Assembly: GCA_002298785.1 (NCBI GenBank)
Contig: DBMR01000116.1
Span: forward strand, 1 to 64,000
Source of the DNA: Verrucomicrobia subdivision 3 bacterium UBA693
GTDB taxonomy: Bacteria > Verrucomicrobiota > Verrucomicrobiia > Limisphaerales > UBA8199
Length of the DNA: 64,000 nucleotides
Reading direction: 5' to 3'
The first letter of the stretch is position 1. Each line of letters begins with the position of its first letter. Shown piece by piece: positions 15,629 through 25,134 of this stretch. Below the pieces are notes generated by a model. That model was not told the origin of the DNA. It ran no database searches and worked only from the letters and a program-made list of their open reading frames with translations. The position numbers and the translations under genes were made by a program.

Positions 15629-16891
15629 TCAGGAATCCAGGCGGCCGTATTTGCGAATTTCGGGCCAGATCACGCCGACGGCGATTACCACCAGGACGGT
15701 GCCGATTCCGCCGAATACGACGGAGAAGACCGGCCCGGCGAGGCTGGCGACAAATCCGGACTCGAACCCGCCCAATTCATTGGAGGTGCCGATGAAGAGG
15801 CTGTTAACCGCTGAGACCCGTCCGCGCTTGTCATCCGGGGTCAGCATCTGCACCAGGGTATGGCGCACCACCACGCTGATGTGATCGGCCGCTCCGCAAA
15901 CAAAGAGCAGCGCCATCGATAGCCAGAAGGACGTGGAGAATCCAAAGCCGATGGTCGCCGCGCCAAAAATGGTGACCGCCCAGAGGAGGGTGCGCCCGGC
16001 GCGTTCCATCGGAGGGCGATGTGCCAGCACGAAGGCACAAAGCAGTGAGCCGCAGGGCAGGGCGGCCTGGAGGAGACCGAGACCCGAGGGGCCGGCGTGG
16101 AGAATGTCTTTTGAAAAAATTGGCAACAGCGAGGTGGCGCCGCCGAGCAAGACGGCGAACAAGTCGAGAGTGATCGTGCCGAAAATGATGCGATTGGCGA
16201 ACACAAAGCGGAAGCCGGTGAGAAGGCTGCGCAAGGAGATCGGTTCGGGCTGGGTTACGGCGTGGGTTCGACGGATCAGGCTGACGAGCGTTAGACAAAT
16301 CAAAGCGGCGGCGGCATTCAGCGCATAAACCCAGGCGGCATGGTGGGTGAGCGCCAGCAACGCTCCGCCCGCCGCCGGCCCGGCTACCGAGGAGAGGTGG
16401 AAGCTGCCTCCGCTCCAATTGACCGCCTTGGGAAAATCGCGGCGCGATACCAGGGATGGGAGGAACGAGGAACTCGAGGGCCACAGGAAAGTGCGGGCGG
16501 TGCCGGCGACGAAAAGGCAGGCATAAATCCAGACTACCGGCGCCTGGAAGGCGGAGATCAGGGTCAACCCGGCGCTGGCAATGGCAATGATAAAAGTCGT
16601 CACCAGGATGATGCGCTTGCGGTTGTAGCTATCGGCCAGGTGTCCTGCCGGCAGCGTGAACAGGATCATCGGCAGCATCTGGACCAAACCTACCAACCCC
16701 AGGTGCAAGGCTGACCCGGTGCGCTCATAGAGTTCCCAGCCCACAGCGACGGTGAGCATCTGCTGGCCAAACGAGGCGATGAACCGGCCGACCAGGAAAA
16801 GCACCAGGTCGCGGTTACGAAGTACCGCGTAGGGATCCGGTTGCTCCTCCGGTGGGTCGCTTTTGCCAGTTAACGTCATTCCGATAAACAC
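15629..16891 (-). CDS. MFS exporter (MFS_3/EntS-like)
   Basis: 420 residues, about 12 membrane spans, starting at a GTG (16891) with AAGG a few bases upstream; an ATG four codons in is an alternative. The loop motif AGHLADSYNRKRIILV after the second span matches MFS members with the DxxxRR pattern. The sequence shape (RFIASFGQQMLTVAVGWELYERTGSALHLGLVGL) is typical of the MFS_3 group with the enterobactin exporter EntS and related efflux proteins. The C-terminal span is followed by a short charged tail. It converges with the kinase gene (stops 10 bp apart). Export of a small molecule is likely; the cargo is unknown. Confidence 0.75.
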   Translation of the reverse strand: MFIGMTLTGKSDPPEEQPDPYAVLRNRDLVLFLVGRFIASFGQQMLTVAVGWELYERTGSALHLGLVGLVQMLPMILFTLPAGHLADSYNRKRIILVTTFIIAIASAGLTLISAFQAPVVWIYACLFVAGTARTFLWPSSSSFLPSLVSRRDFPKAVNWSGGSFHLSSVAGPAAGGALLALTHHAAWVYALNAAAALICLTLVSLIRRTHAVTQPEPISLRSLLTGFRFVFANRIIFGTITLDLFAVLLGGATSLLPIFSKDILHAGPSGLGLLQAALPCGSLLCAFVLAHRPPMERAGRTLLWAVTIFGAATIGFGFSTSFWLSMALLFVCGAADHISVVVRHTLVQMLTPDDKRGRVSAVNSLFIGTSNELGGFESGFVASLAGPVFSVVFGGIGTVLVVIAVGVIWPEIRKYGRLDS

Positions 16892-16972
16892 GACACCTTA
16901 AAGGGAACGGGATCGATCCTCCAGCGCATTCCCGGCGCTGCTCCGGGATGAGTTTTGATCGGGGCGACGGTT

Positions 16973-17680
16973 TTACCCGTTCGGCGTGCGGGGGTCACGG
17001 GTGAATTCAACGTGGCTGTCCAGCATCAACCGGTTGCGGCCCCCGGGATGGGCAGTCCGGCCTTTTAGACGGGCGGGAAGAGCCGGCACAGTTTGTGGAA
17101 AGTAGATATCGACGGTGAGTTCGACGTCCGCCAGTCCCAACGGGATGCCGGCGTTTGGATTGCGGGCCTCCCGCAAGGAATCGACGCAGGCTACCTCCGT
17201 GCGTCCCCAAAAATTGTCGAGCGCGACCGATTCATCAAATCGGTCAAAGCGCCACATCCAATAGCCGGCGACGACGGCGTTGGTTTGGTTGCTGGTGAGC
17301 TGGTGCGATTGTTCCACATCGGTCCAGTTGCGATTGGCGAGCGCCGGGCAGTTCCACAACTCCGAACGGGAGATCGTGTTGCTGAGCACGATTGCCGCCC
17401 AGCCGGAGCGGGGGTCGCTAGTGGGCCAGTCGGTCCAGGGCTTATAACCTCCGGGTAGGTTAGTCTTGAGATTGCGCGCGTCGGGAAAGCGTCCCTGGTT
17501 TTCATCGAGATAAAAGCGCCAGGCGACGCCGTGCTGTTTGAGTTGAGAGGCGCAGGAAGTTTTGCGGGCCTGGCGCTGCGCCCGGTTGAGCGCGGGGAGC
17601 AGGAGCGCGGCCAGGATAGCGATAATGGCGATGACCACGAGCAATTCAATCAACGTGAAACCGCGTGGTGGCGGTTTCAT
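16973..17680 (-). CDS. Prepilin-type N-terminal cleavage/methylation protein
   Basis: 235 residues from the ATG at 17680 (a longer frame to 17734 adds 18 residues). The N-terminus MKPPPRGFTLIELLVV has the prepilin leader with cleavage after the glycine at residue 7, then AIIAILAALLLPALNRAQRQA, the long hydrophobic helix of a type II/IV pseudopilin. The rest is soluble, with HPGGRNRLMLDSHVEF near the C-terminus, the H-x-DG-like pattern common in the many such proteins of this phylum. No prepilin peptidase is in the window. It probably sits in the envelope as a minor or single pseudopilin-like protein of unknown role. It follows the second MFS gene in the same orientation but is transcribed toward it with an 82-bp gap. 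Confidence 0.85.
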   Translation of the reverse strand: MKPPPRGFTLIELLVVIAIIAILAALLLPALNRAQRQARKTSCASQLKQHGVAWRFYLDENQGRFPDARNLKTNLPGGYKPWTDWPTSDPRSGWAAIVLSNTISRSELWNCPALANRNWTDVEQSHQLTSNQTNAVVAGYWMWRFDRFDESVALDNFWGRTEVACVDSLREARNPNAGIPLGLADVELTVDIYFPQTVPALPARLKGRTAHPGGRNRLMLDSHVEFTRDPRTPNG

Positions 17681-17866
17681 GCTCTCGCGGTGGTTATCGA
17701 CTGGGCACATCGCAGGGCAATCTACTTCAGCCACACTCAGCGCACCACTTTAACCCATGTATTTGATTTAGCAAGGTTCCCAAGTAGCGTTTTGGGGCCG
17801 TGCTGGCCAGCCGAATGCGATCAGCGCATTGGCACAATCCGACCATTACCTGGCGCAAGGCCGGTT

Positions 17867-20800
17867 TCAGTCATTCCCGGAAGTGCGGGGTGGTCTGGAG
17901 GAAAGGACTTTCCAGACTCGGAGCGCTTCGGTGGCGGACCACGCTTGGGCGTCGCAGCCTCGCTGGGTGTGAGGGATATCGCCGTCCAGGATTTCCGGCA
18001 GTTGGCCAATGCACCCTTCGTCCATGGGCTGCGCCATTGAGCCGAGCAATGCCCGGGCGGCGGCAACCGCTTCCGGGGTCCAATCCCAGGCGGACGCTAG
18101 GGCTTCACAGAAACCGGGGAAGGTCCAGGTCCAGGCGGTGCCATTGTGGTAGGCAGGCTTCCGGTTGGTGTCTTCCGGTCCGGCGTAATTACCCCAGTAA
18201 GGGTGGTGCGGATCGTTGAGCAGGCGGCCATCCGCGCCGAGGTTTGGCAACGGCAAATCTACCGGCAGCGGGGCCAGGGAACGCAGGGCACCCGGCACCA
18301 CGAGGTAACGCAGCGCCGCGTTCACGGTGCGCCGCGCGCGATCGGTTGCGCATAGTCCGAAAGCGACCGGGATCAGACCATTGCTCCGCAGGGCGTCATC
18401 GATTTTGGCACTGCCGGCCGGCACTCCGGCACTGCACGACAACACGTCCGCATACCAGCCTTTGGTCTCCAGCCAATAGTATTTCTCCAGGGAGTCGGAG
18501 GCGCGCTTCATCAACTCCTGCCAGGGTTGAGGTTCGTCCGGTCCCGCGAGGCGCGTCAATTGGCGCAGCAGACGAATCCATAACGCCTGAATCTCGATGG
18601 GATAGCCTTCGCGCGGCGTGCAGGCCGGATAATTGGTGTCCATCCAGGTGAAGTGGCTGGGACTCCAAATCAAACCTGACTTGGGGTCCATGCGGATTCC
18701 GTTGGGGGTTCCGGATACGTAATGTGTGCCGATGCTGCGCAGGACATCGCGCAATGTTCGCCCCGACTTGTCCACCGGAGTTTGATACAATCCGTCCGGC
18801 GTCTTTTGCAGGGCCGCGAGTTCCTCGCACACGACGCCGAACCACAGGGGGGCATCGGTGGTATCGCGATTTGAAGCGTCATCGCCGTGAATGCTGTTCG
18901 GCAACGTTCCCTGTTTTTCGAAGCGTCCAAAGACGGTGAGCATCTGGCGAACCTCTTCGTGCCAGCCGGCGGCCAGCAAACCACGGGCGGCAATGAAAGT
19001 ATCCCGGCCCCAATCTAGAAACCAGGGGTAGCCGGCGATAACGGTTTTGCCTTCGCCGCGACGGACGACGAAGGCGCGAATCGCTGCGTGCAGGCGCGTT
19101 TCAAAATCTTCGGGGGAATCCGCAACGGACGCAGCATGGGCTGGCAGGGCTGAGGTTGTTGCGGGAGGCCAGTCGCCCAGTTCCGCATCGACGGCCAGTG
19201 TGACCGTGCCGCCCTTGGGCAGTGGTATTTCGAACCAGCCGGGACTGAAGGCATCGCCGCAGCCGGTTTGGCCGCGGCTCTGTTCCACCGGATGGGGGAT
19301 GTTGGTGGACCATTCCGGCTGGGGATGATAGGCGCCGCTGTCGGCCAGTACTTTTAGCTGACGGTCGGTCGCCGGGGTAAAAGTAAAACCGACCCAATTG
19401 GTTCCCGACTTCCAGATTCCGCAATGCGAAATGAAGTGGTGTTCAGCGCCGCCGTTGCGTTGGGTCTCCCAGTGAAAATTGCGATCTTCGATATCCACGC
19501 GCAACGTCAGCGACACCCGCGCGTCCGGGGGCAGTTGTTTGCCCGTGGCACGGGCGGCGGTGGGCCGGCTGAAAGCGAACCAGACGGTGTTCCGCTCGGC
19601 GATCATCTCGGCCTGCAAACTTACTTCGACAGTGCGACCGTCACCGGCGTTGGCCACGAACTCCCAGCGGATGGGTGGTCCAGGCCTAAAGCTGGCCAGT
19701 GCCTGGAAGTCCAGCGGCGAGATAAAACCATCCGCGTTGATCCAGGCACGCAAGCGCTTCGACAGTACGTGCCGGTCCACTGGAATCAGCGGGTGGAGAT
19801 TTGCGCCGAGGACGCAGTCATACTTGGATTGGATCCGGCCGAGGTCCACTGCCAGGCGCGCCATGCCCCCGCGTCCGTTGGTGAGCAGGGCCAGGTCGGT
19901 CGGCCGGGGCAAACCCGAACGGTGCCGTGGGTCCGGTGGCAAAAATCGGAACGCCGCGGTGACGGGTGCGGGTGGTGCGACGTATCTCTCCAGTGACAGT
20001 TCCGCGTCCACGGCGACGGATGGGGGCGGAAAGCAGACCCAATAAGAGTTTGCGGCCTTCAGTGACTGTCGGTTTTGCAGGGGCGATCCGTCCTTCAGGT
20101 TCAGAGAGGCGCGGAAAGGCGCGGTATCGCGGAGCAGCAGCCAAAATCCCGGCGGCACCAGGGTCACGCGCCGGCTGTCCTGCCATTCCCACACAATCAC
20201 GCGCGGGAATGGCCGAGTTGCCCTGGCGGCTTGAAATTGTTTCAGCCGGTTGTCGGTGGCAGGTTGATCCTTCAACCATGCCGTCGCCGATAGAAACTCT
20301 GCTGGAGATTCATCCACAGCGCGCGCGATGGTCTGCCAATCGAAGGAGCCCAATCCTTCGATGGGGACGGCCTGGGCCAGGGCTGTGAGTCCCCAGGCCG
20401 CGCGCGCCCGAGCTTCGCGGTATGCCTCTCCTCCGAGATTTAACGGTTGCTGGTTGGGGCCGAGGCAGTAGGCCGCTCCCGGTTCCAGTGTCAGTTCGGT
20501 CTGGCCGTCGGAGACGGTGATCGGCGGCAGGGTTTGTTTCAACAAATCCACCCAACCCTCATACGTTCGTACTTCTGTCGGGGTACGGAAGCGAACCGTG
20601 TGTTTTTTCTCCGGGTCGGTATTTACCAGCACCAGGACGCAATCGCGGTGATCCGGGGTGGTGCGCAGCAGCACATAGACTGGGGAATCCTCCGCGCTAA
20701 GCCGAGTGAGTTCGGCGTGGTCGAAGAAACAAGGGTGGTCGGCCAACAGAGAATTGAGCAGGCTCAACTCCTGCACCAGGTTTATCGGGTTGTCCCACGC

Positions 20801-22222
20801 CAGGCCGGTGCAGCCGTGGACGAGGATTTTTTCGGTGGCCAGCCACTCCACCCCCCCGGTAAAGCCGAAGGCGCCACTGGTGGAGGTTAAGCCGCACAGC
20901 CGATTGCGCAGCAACGACCATACGCGACCCCGCGCCGCGAGGCGTTCGTTATCGTGGGTCTCGCTGAAATGGGTGAGGGTTCCCACCCGTGCAGATTGGC
21001 GGTTGCTGTGATCCAGGTAACTGGCTGCCTGTTGGCCTGAGTAATTCTGGAACAACTCGGAGTAGGCCATCTGCATGCCACCTTCAGTGAGCAAGGCTTC
21101 GGTGGCTTCCCAGGCGCCCCCCAGGCCCTCGAGCAGGAAAATGGTTTCGGGATACTCCTGCTGCACGCGGGCGATGATGTATTGCCAGGCGCACAGCGGC
21201 ACTTTATAGCCCGCATCGCAGCGAAAACCATCCACTCCGCGCTGACACCAGGTCCGGAATACATCGGCGAGGTTGTCCCAGAGCGCGACGCGGTCATGCT
21301 TAAGTTCGACCAGATCTTCCCAGGTGTTGCCCCAGGCGCCGGGACTGGCGAAGTTCCCGCCCGGCTCACGCAAAAACCAATCGGGATGATCCTCTTGCAG
21401 GCGCGAACCCCAGCCAGTGTGGTTAATGACGATGTCCAGGAAGACCCGGGCTCCCCGTATATGAGCGGCAAACGTCAGTTCGCGGAATTGGTCTACGCCT
21501 GTCGTCCGCTTGTCGAACACGACCAGGGCTGGATCGATGGCAGCTAAATCCTGGGCGGCATAAGGGCTGCCGAAACGTCCAAAGCGGGCGTAAGTGGTCG
21601 GGGTCGGGTGGACGGGTAGCAGCTGCAATATGCGGCAGCCCATGGTCTCCACGATATGCGGCATTTGAGCGGTCAGATCCCGCAGGGTCCCCGATGGCGG
21701 GATGACCGTATAGCCGGCTTCGTCGAGGGGCGTGATGGTGCGTGCCAACTTGGGCTCCCGGGTGGAACCCTGAGTGCGTGTTGGGCCATAGAGCCGGGTG
21801 AAAGCGCAGTAGATAGTATTTGCCGTGCGGCAGAAATCGGGATGCACCGAGATACCGACATCCGGGCCATCCGGCCAATGTTGCCAGCCCCGTGGATCGA
21901 GCAAATACGGTTTGGCTTTGAAGTAGCCCGGCTCGACTAAAGGCAACTCGAGAGTCCAACCCCGGTTACCTGCGCGCATGGGCAGATCGCGCCAGGCTGA
22001 CCCGGCCAGCGGCAACCCGCGGGTATGCGCTTCCAGAATTTCCCGCCGCAAAACCTCGGCGCGGCCCAAATTGGTGCGCAACACCGCCTTCCAACCCGGC
22101 GGCGGAACTCTCCCCGCGGCATCGGCCAGCTCAAAACAGACGCGGTCGCCAACATACCGCAACAACCGGTCTCCCGGCGCCGGCTTCGTTACCGGTACCA
22201 TATCGTGTGCTTCAGTACCCAT
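17867..22222 (-). CDS. Bifunctional glycogen debranching enzyme (GH13 + GH133)
   Basis: 1451 residues. The first part is a GH13 4-alpha-glucanotransferase-type barrel with all four family regions: FLDIVINHTG (~261-270), VDGFRCDAG with nucleophile D336, FLLEGLGG with E365, and ETHDN with D424. Residues ~600-1000 are a linker with beta-domains. The C-terminal GH133 domain holds YPWFLDWGRDTF near residue 1070, supplying the catalytic aspartate, and GQLPEILDGDIPHTQRGCDA near 1407 with the second acid. Together they would transfer a maltosyl/maltotriosyl block and cut the alpha-1,6 stub, as in the eukaryotic debranching enzyme. Bacterial debranching enzymes usually have only one of these activities; this one carries both on one chain. 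Cytoplasmic, no signal peptide. No ribosome-binding site is obvious. Confidence 0.85.
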   Translation of the reverse strand: MGTEAHDMVPVTKPAPGDRLLRYVGDRVCFELADAAGRVPPPGWKAVLRTNLGRAEVLRREILEAHTRGLPLAGSAWRDLPMRAGNRGWTLELPLVEPGYFKAKPYLLDPRGWQHWPDGPDVGISVHPDFCRTANTIYCAFTRLYGPTRTQGSTREPKLARTITPLDEAGYTVIPPSGTLRDLTAQMPHIVETMGCRILQLLPVHPTPTTYARFGRFGSPYAAQDLAAIDPALVVFDKRTTGVDQFRELTFAAHIRGARVFLDIVINHTGWGSRLQEDHPDWFLREPGGNFASPGAWGNTWEDLVELKHDRVALWDNLADVFRTWCQRGVDGFRCDAGYKVPLCAWQYIIARVQQEYPETIFLLEGLGGAWEATEALLTEGGMQMAYSELFQNYSGQQAASYLDHSNRQSARVGTLTHFSETHDNERLAARGRVWSLLRNRLCGLTSTSGAFGFTGGVEWLATEKILVHGCTGLAWDNPINLVQELSLLNSLLADHPCFFDHAELTRLSAEDSPVYVLLRTTPDHRDCVLVLVNTDPEKKHTVRFRTPTEVRTYEGWVDLLKQTLPPITVSDGQTELTLEPGAAYCLGPNQQPLNLGGEAYREARARAAWGLTALAQAVPIEGLGSFDWQTIARAVDESPAEFLSATAWLKDQPATDNRLKQFQAARATRPFPRVIVWEWQDSRRVTLVPPGFWLLLRDTAPFRASLNLKDGSPLQNRQSLKAANSYWVCFPPPSVAVDAELSLERYVAPPAPVTAAFRFLPPDPRHRSGLPRPTDLALLTNGRGGMARLAVDLGRIQSKYDCVLGANLHPLIPVDRHVLSKRLRAWINADGFISPLDFQALASFRPGPPIRWEFVANAGDGRTVEVSLQAEMIAERNTVWFAFSRPTAARATGKQLPPDARVSLTLRVDIEDRNFHWETQRNGGAEHHFISHCGIWKSGTNWVGFTFTPATDRQLKVLADSGAYHPQPEWSTNIPHPVEQSRGQTGCGDAFSPGWFEIPLPKGGTVTLAVDAELGDWPPATTSALPAHAASVADSPEDFETRLHAAIRAFVVRRGEGKTVIAGYPWFLDWGRDTFIAARGLLAAGWHEEVRQMLTVFGRFEKQGTLPNSIHGDDASNRDTTDAPLWFGVVCEELAALQKTPDGLYQTPVDKSGRTLRDVLRSIGTHYVSGTPNGIRMDPKSGLIWSPSHFTWMDTNYPACTPREGYPIEIQALWIRLLRQLTRLAGPDEPQPWQELMKRASDSLEKYYWLETKGWYADVLSCSAGVPAGSAKIDDALRSNGLIPVAFGLCATDRARRTVNAALRYLVVPGALRSLAPLPVDLPLPNLGADGRLLNDPHHPYWGNYAGPEDTNRKPAYHNGTAWTWTFPGFCEALASAWDWTPEAVAAARALLGSMAQPMDEGCIGQLPEILDGDIPHTQRGCDAQAWSATEALRVWKVLSSRPPRTSGND

Positions 22223-22529
22223 ATCACTGGCCGAATTTTCCCTAGGATGTCCAAGTTATGCCTCGAAATCAAACGCCGGAGAGAAATTTTTTTCGGCGCA
22301 AGTTTGGGCGTGGGCGTGGGATTTTCCGAAAGCGGTGACGGTCGCCTGTGTTTGCGGCAGTTTTGTCCAGGATCAGGACAGGAAACGGAGCGCCAAGGGT
22401 TTTCCGGGAAAGTACGGAGGAGAAAACTGCACGGTTCCGGATTTGGCCAGGAGATTGCTAGCAAGGGGTTACCGGCGGCTGTGTGAAACCGGGGGATACT
22501 CTGGCGAGAACCGAGCCGAACGGATCCGA
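22223..22529. other. Divergent intergenic region ahead of the TPR/GspE pair
   Basis: It separates the debranching enzyme (minus) from the TPR/MshEN gene (plus). The plus frame is open through most of it, but the sequence is G-rich and shows no TPR or other domain before the ATG at 22530. A GGGCGTGGGCGTGGG tract lies near 22303-22322. No convincing promoter is visible. Confidence 0.4.
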
Positions 22530-23387
22530 ATGTCAACCATGACGCTAACATCGACGGAAGCGGCACAGTTAGGACAGACGATTGAAATGTTCGAGGTGAT
22601 CATTCAATCGCAGCCCAACGATTTTCAATCGCTCGAGATTCTTAAGGAAGCCTACACCAAGCTAGGCCGGGATACGGATGCGATCCAGGCCTCCAAGCGG
22701 ATCGCCAAGGCTTATCTGGAGATGGGGCAACTTTCGTCGGCGATTCTCGAGTATGAAACCATTCTGCAGCGGTCCCCGGAGGACGCCGAGGCGCAGTCCG
22801 CGCTGAAGAAGATCGAGTCCAAAGCCAGCAGCCTGGGTTCTGAAGGAGGAGCTTCCGACAGCAATACCTCCGAATTCCGGGGTCCGGCATCGACGACCAC
22901 CACGCGTGTGTCCGCGCAAGCGGAGTCCAGCGCAGCGCAGGACGATGGGCGGCGCATGATGCATAAATTTTTTGTAGAAACCAAAATCATCAGTGCGGCT
23001 GACTTTGACCTTTGCTGGCCGCGACCGGACCGTGCTCCGCTCCCCACCCACGTTCAGGAACCGTTTGTGGCGGCGCTGGCCGACAAGAACATCCTGCCGC
23101 TGGAGAGATCGTTGAAATTGATCTCGGACAAGTCGCGGTGCGCCTACCTTTCGCTGGGAACCTACGAGATGGATATGGACCTGGCCCGGACCTTTACCGC
23201 GGAGACCTGCCGGAAGTGGTGCGTACTGCCGTTTGATCGCATTAGCAAATCCATCATGGTCGCCACGACCAACCCTTTCAATCTGCAGGCCGCCAAGGAA
23301 TTGGCGTCGCAGACCCGAAGTCGACTGCTCTGGTATCTGGTGCCACCAGCGGACTTAACCAAGTGCATAACTCGAGCCTTCCGTTAA
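22530..23387 (+). CDS. TPR protein with a GspE N-terminal (MshEN) domain
   Basis: 285 residues. Residues ~10-100 form helical tetratricopeptide-like repeats (FEVIIQSQPNDFQSLEILKE, AYLEMGQLSSAILEYETILQ). After a serine/threonine-rich linker the C-terminal half (LADKNILPLERSLKLISDKS, FTAETCRKWCVLPFDRISKS, IMVATTNPFNLQAAKELASQ) matches the MshEN domain that binds nucleotide such as c-di-GMP at the N-terminus of GspE/PilB ATPases. It is 4 bp upstream of a GspE-type ATPase which has its own MshEN domain. A role in assembling or regulating a pilus or secretion motor is likely. The start at 22530 was preferred because upstream sequence has no domain signal. Confidence 0.7.
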   Translation: MSTMTLTSTEAAQLGQTIEMFEVIIQSQPNDFQSLEILKEAYTKLGRDTDAIQASKRIAKAYLEMGQLSSAILEYETILQRSPEDAEAQSALKKIESKASSLGSEGGASDSNTSEFRGPASTTTTRVSAQAESSAAQDDGRRMMHKFFVETKIISAADFDLCWPRPDRAPLPTHVQEPFVAALADKNILPLERSLKLISDKSRCAYLSLGTYEMDMDLARTFTAETCRKWCVLPFDRISKSIMVATTNPFNLQAAKELASQTRSRLLWYLVPPADLTKCITRAFR

Positions 23388-23391
23388 TACC

Positions 23392-25119
23392 ATGCCCCCG
23401 GTCAAAACATTTGGAGAGCGCATTGCCGATGCTTTAGTCGAGGACGGCCTCATCACGCCCAAGCAATTGGCGGAACTGCTGGAGCAACAGAAGAAGGAGG
23501 GCACCCGGTTGCTCAAGTTGGTAACGGAGAAGGCCCTGGTGACCGAGTTGGACATGGCGGTTTCGATGGGACGCGTGCTCAACACTCCTCCGGTGAACCT
23601 GGCGCGCACCATCATTCCGGTGGATATCGCGGAGTTGGTGCCGAAAGAGATGGCCCAGAATTACCGGGTGATCCCGATTTCACGCCTGGAGAACAAATTG
23701 TTTCTGGCCATGGCGGATCCCTTGAACGTGCTGGCGCTCGACGATGTTCGTCGCACCACCCGGTTGGAGGTGGCCCCGCTGATTGCCGGCGAGAAAGCCA
23801 TTACCGACAAGCTGAATGGCATCGAAGCCGCCAAGAGCAGCAGCATGGAGGAGATCATCCAGGAGGCGCAAAGCGAAGAGGAGGAAGCCAACCTGGAAGT
23901 TTCCCGTGAAGCGGTGGAAGAGGTTAATCTCGATCAGTTGACGGCCTCCAGCGAGGAAGCGCCAGTGATCAAACTCGCCAACCTGATCCTGGTTCAGGCG
24001 GTCAAGGACCGGGCCAGTGATATCCACTTGGAACCCTTTGAGAAAACCGTCCGGCTGCGCTACCGCATTGATGGCGTGCTGCTCGACGCCACGCCGCCGC
24101 CCAAGCACATGCAAATGGCCCTGGCCTCACGCTTTAAAGTGATGAGCAGCCTGGATATCGCCGAACGCCGCCTGCCGCAGGATGGACGTATGCGCATCAA
24201 GGTCAGTGGCAAGGATTACGATATCCGAGTTTCAATCATGCCCACGGTGCATGGGGAGAAGATCGTGCTGCGGCTCCTGGATAAATCCAATCTTTCGGCC
24301 AGCATCGACAAGCTCGGACTTGACCCGGACACGTTGAGTCAGTTCAAGCAGGCGGTGGACGCTCCGCACGGTTTAATCCTGGTGACCGGTCCGACTGGTT
24401 CGGGCAAAACCACCACGCTCTACTCGGCACTTAACGAACTAAATAGCCCCGTTTTCAACATTGTCACGGTCGAGGACCCAGTCGAGTTCCAGGTGCCCGG
24501 CATCAATCAGGTTCCCGTTAAAAAGGAAATCGGCCTCTCCTTCGCCAATGCCTTGCGCTCCATCCTGCGCCAGGATCCCGACATCATCATGATCGGTGAG
24601 ATTCGGGATACGGAGACGGCGGAGATCGCGGTCGAAGCCGCGCTGACGGGGCACCAGGTGCTGAGCACGATGCACTGTAACGACGCGCCCGGCGCCATTG
24701 CGCGTCTGGACGACATGGGGATTGCCCCTTTCCTGATTTCCTCTTCCGTGATTCTCGCCTGCGCCCAGCGCCTGATGCGGCGCATCTGCTCGCACTGCAA
24801 AGAGCCGGTGGAATACCAGGACAAAGTGTTTCAGGATTTGAATGTGGATCCCGGATTGTTTGATGGAGTAAAGCTATACCGGGGCCGCGGCTGCGATCGC
24901 TGCAAGAACAGCGGCTATTCCGGGCGCATGGCGATCATCGAGGCCATGACCATCAGTGACGAGATTCGCAAATTGATCATCGCGCACGGCAGCTCCCGCG
25001 AGATGGGTAAAGTTGCCATCGGGCAGGGGATGCGGACTTTGCGCATGGTGGCGTTGGATCGCGCCCGGGACGGCCTCACCACCCTGGAACAGGTGCTGGT
25101 GCTCACGGCCTCGCATTAA
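23392..25119 (+). CDS. GspE/PilB-type secretion or pilus assembly ATPase
   Basis: 575 residues, a cytoplasmic hexameric motor for type II secretion or type IV pili. The MshEN domain (FGERIADALVEDGLITPKQL onward) occupies the first ~160 residues. The ATPase domain follows, with VKLANLILVQAVKDRASDIH, Walker A GPTGSGKTTTLYSAL near 333, the Asp box and Walker B MIGEIRDTETAEIAVEAALTGH near 400-420, and a CSHC...CDRC zinc-binding tetracysteine motif near 466-503. The acidic loop at ~165-185 (EEIIQEAQSEEEEANLEVS) is longer than in E. coli GspE. It follows the TPR/MshEN gene by 4 bp. No other T2SS/T4P gene lies nearby, so its partners are elsewhere. Confidence 0.9.
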   Translation: MPPVKTFGERIADALVEDGLITPKQLAELLEQQKKEGTRLLKLVTEKALVTELDMAVSMGRVLNTPPVNLARTIIPVDIAELVPKEMAQNYRVIPISRLENKLFLAMADPLNVLALDDVRRTTRLEVAPLIAGEKAITDKLNGIEAAKSSSMEEIIQEAQSEEEEANLEVSREAVEEVNLDQLTASSEEAPVIKLANLILVQAVKDRASDIHLEPFEKTVRLRYRIDGVLLDATPPPKHMQMALASRFKVMSSLDIAERRLPQDGRMRIKVSGKDYDIRVSIMPTVHGEKIVLRLLDKSNLSASIDKLGLDPDTLSQFKQAVDAPHGLILVTGPTGSGKTTTLYSALNELNSPVFNIVTVEDPVEFQVPGINQVPVKKEIGLSFANALRSILRQDPDIIMIGEIRDTETAEIAVEAALTGHQVLSTMHCNDAPGAIARLDDMGIAPFLISSSVILACAQRLMRRICSHCKEPVEYQDKVFQDLNVDPGLFDGVKLYRGRGCDRCKNSGYSGRMAIIEAMTISDEIRKLIIAHGSSREMGKVAIGQGMRTLRMVALDRARDGLTTLEQVLVLTASH

Positions 25120-25134
25120 GTTCAACGTCGACGA

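Noticed and set aside
15757..15770. GACTCGAAC resembling a tRNA T-loop complement.
   Set aside because: It lies inside the coding sequence of the MFS exporter and no cloverleaf can be built around it.
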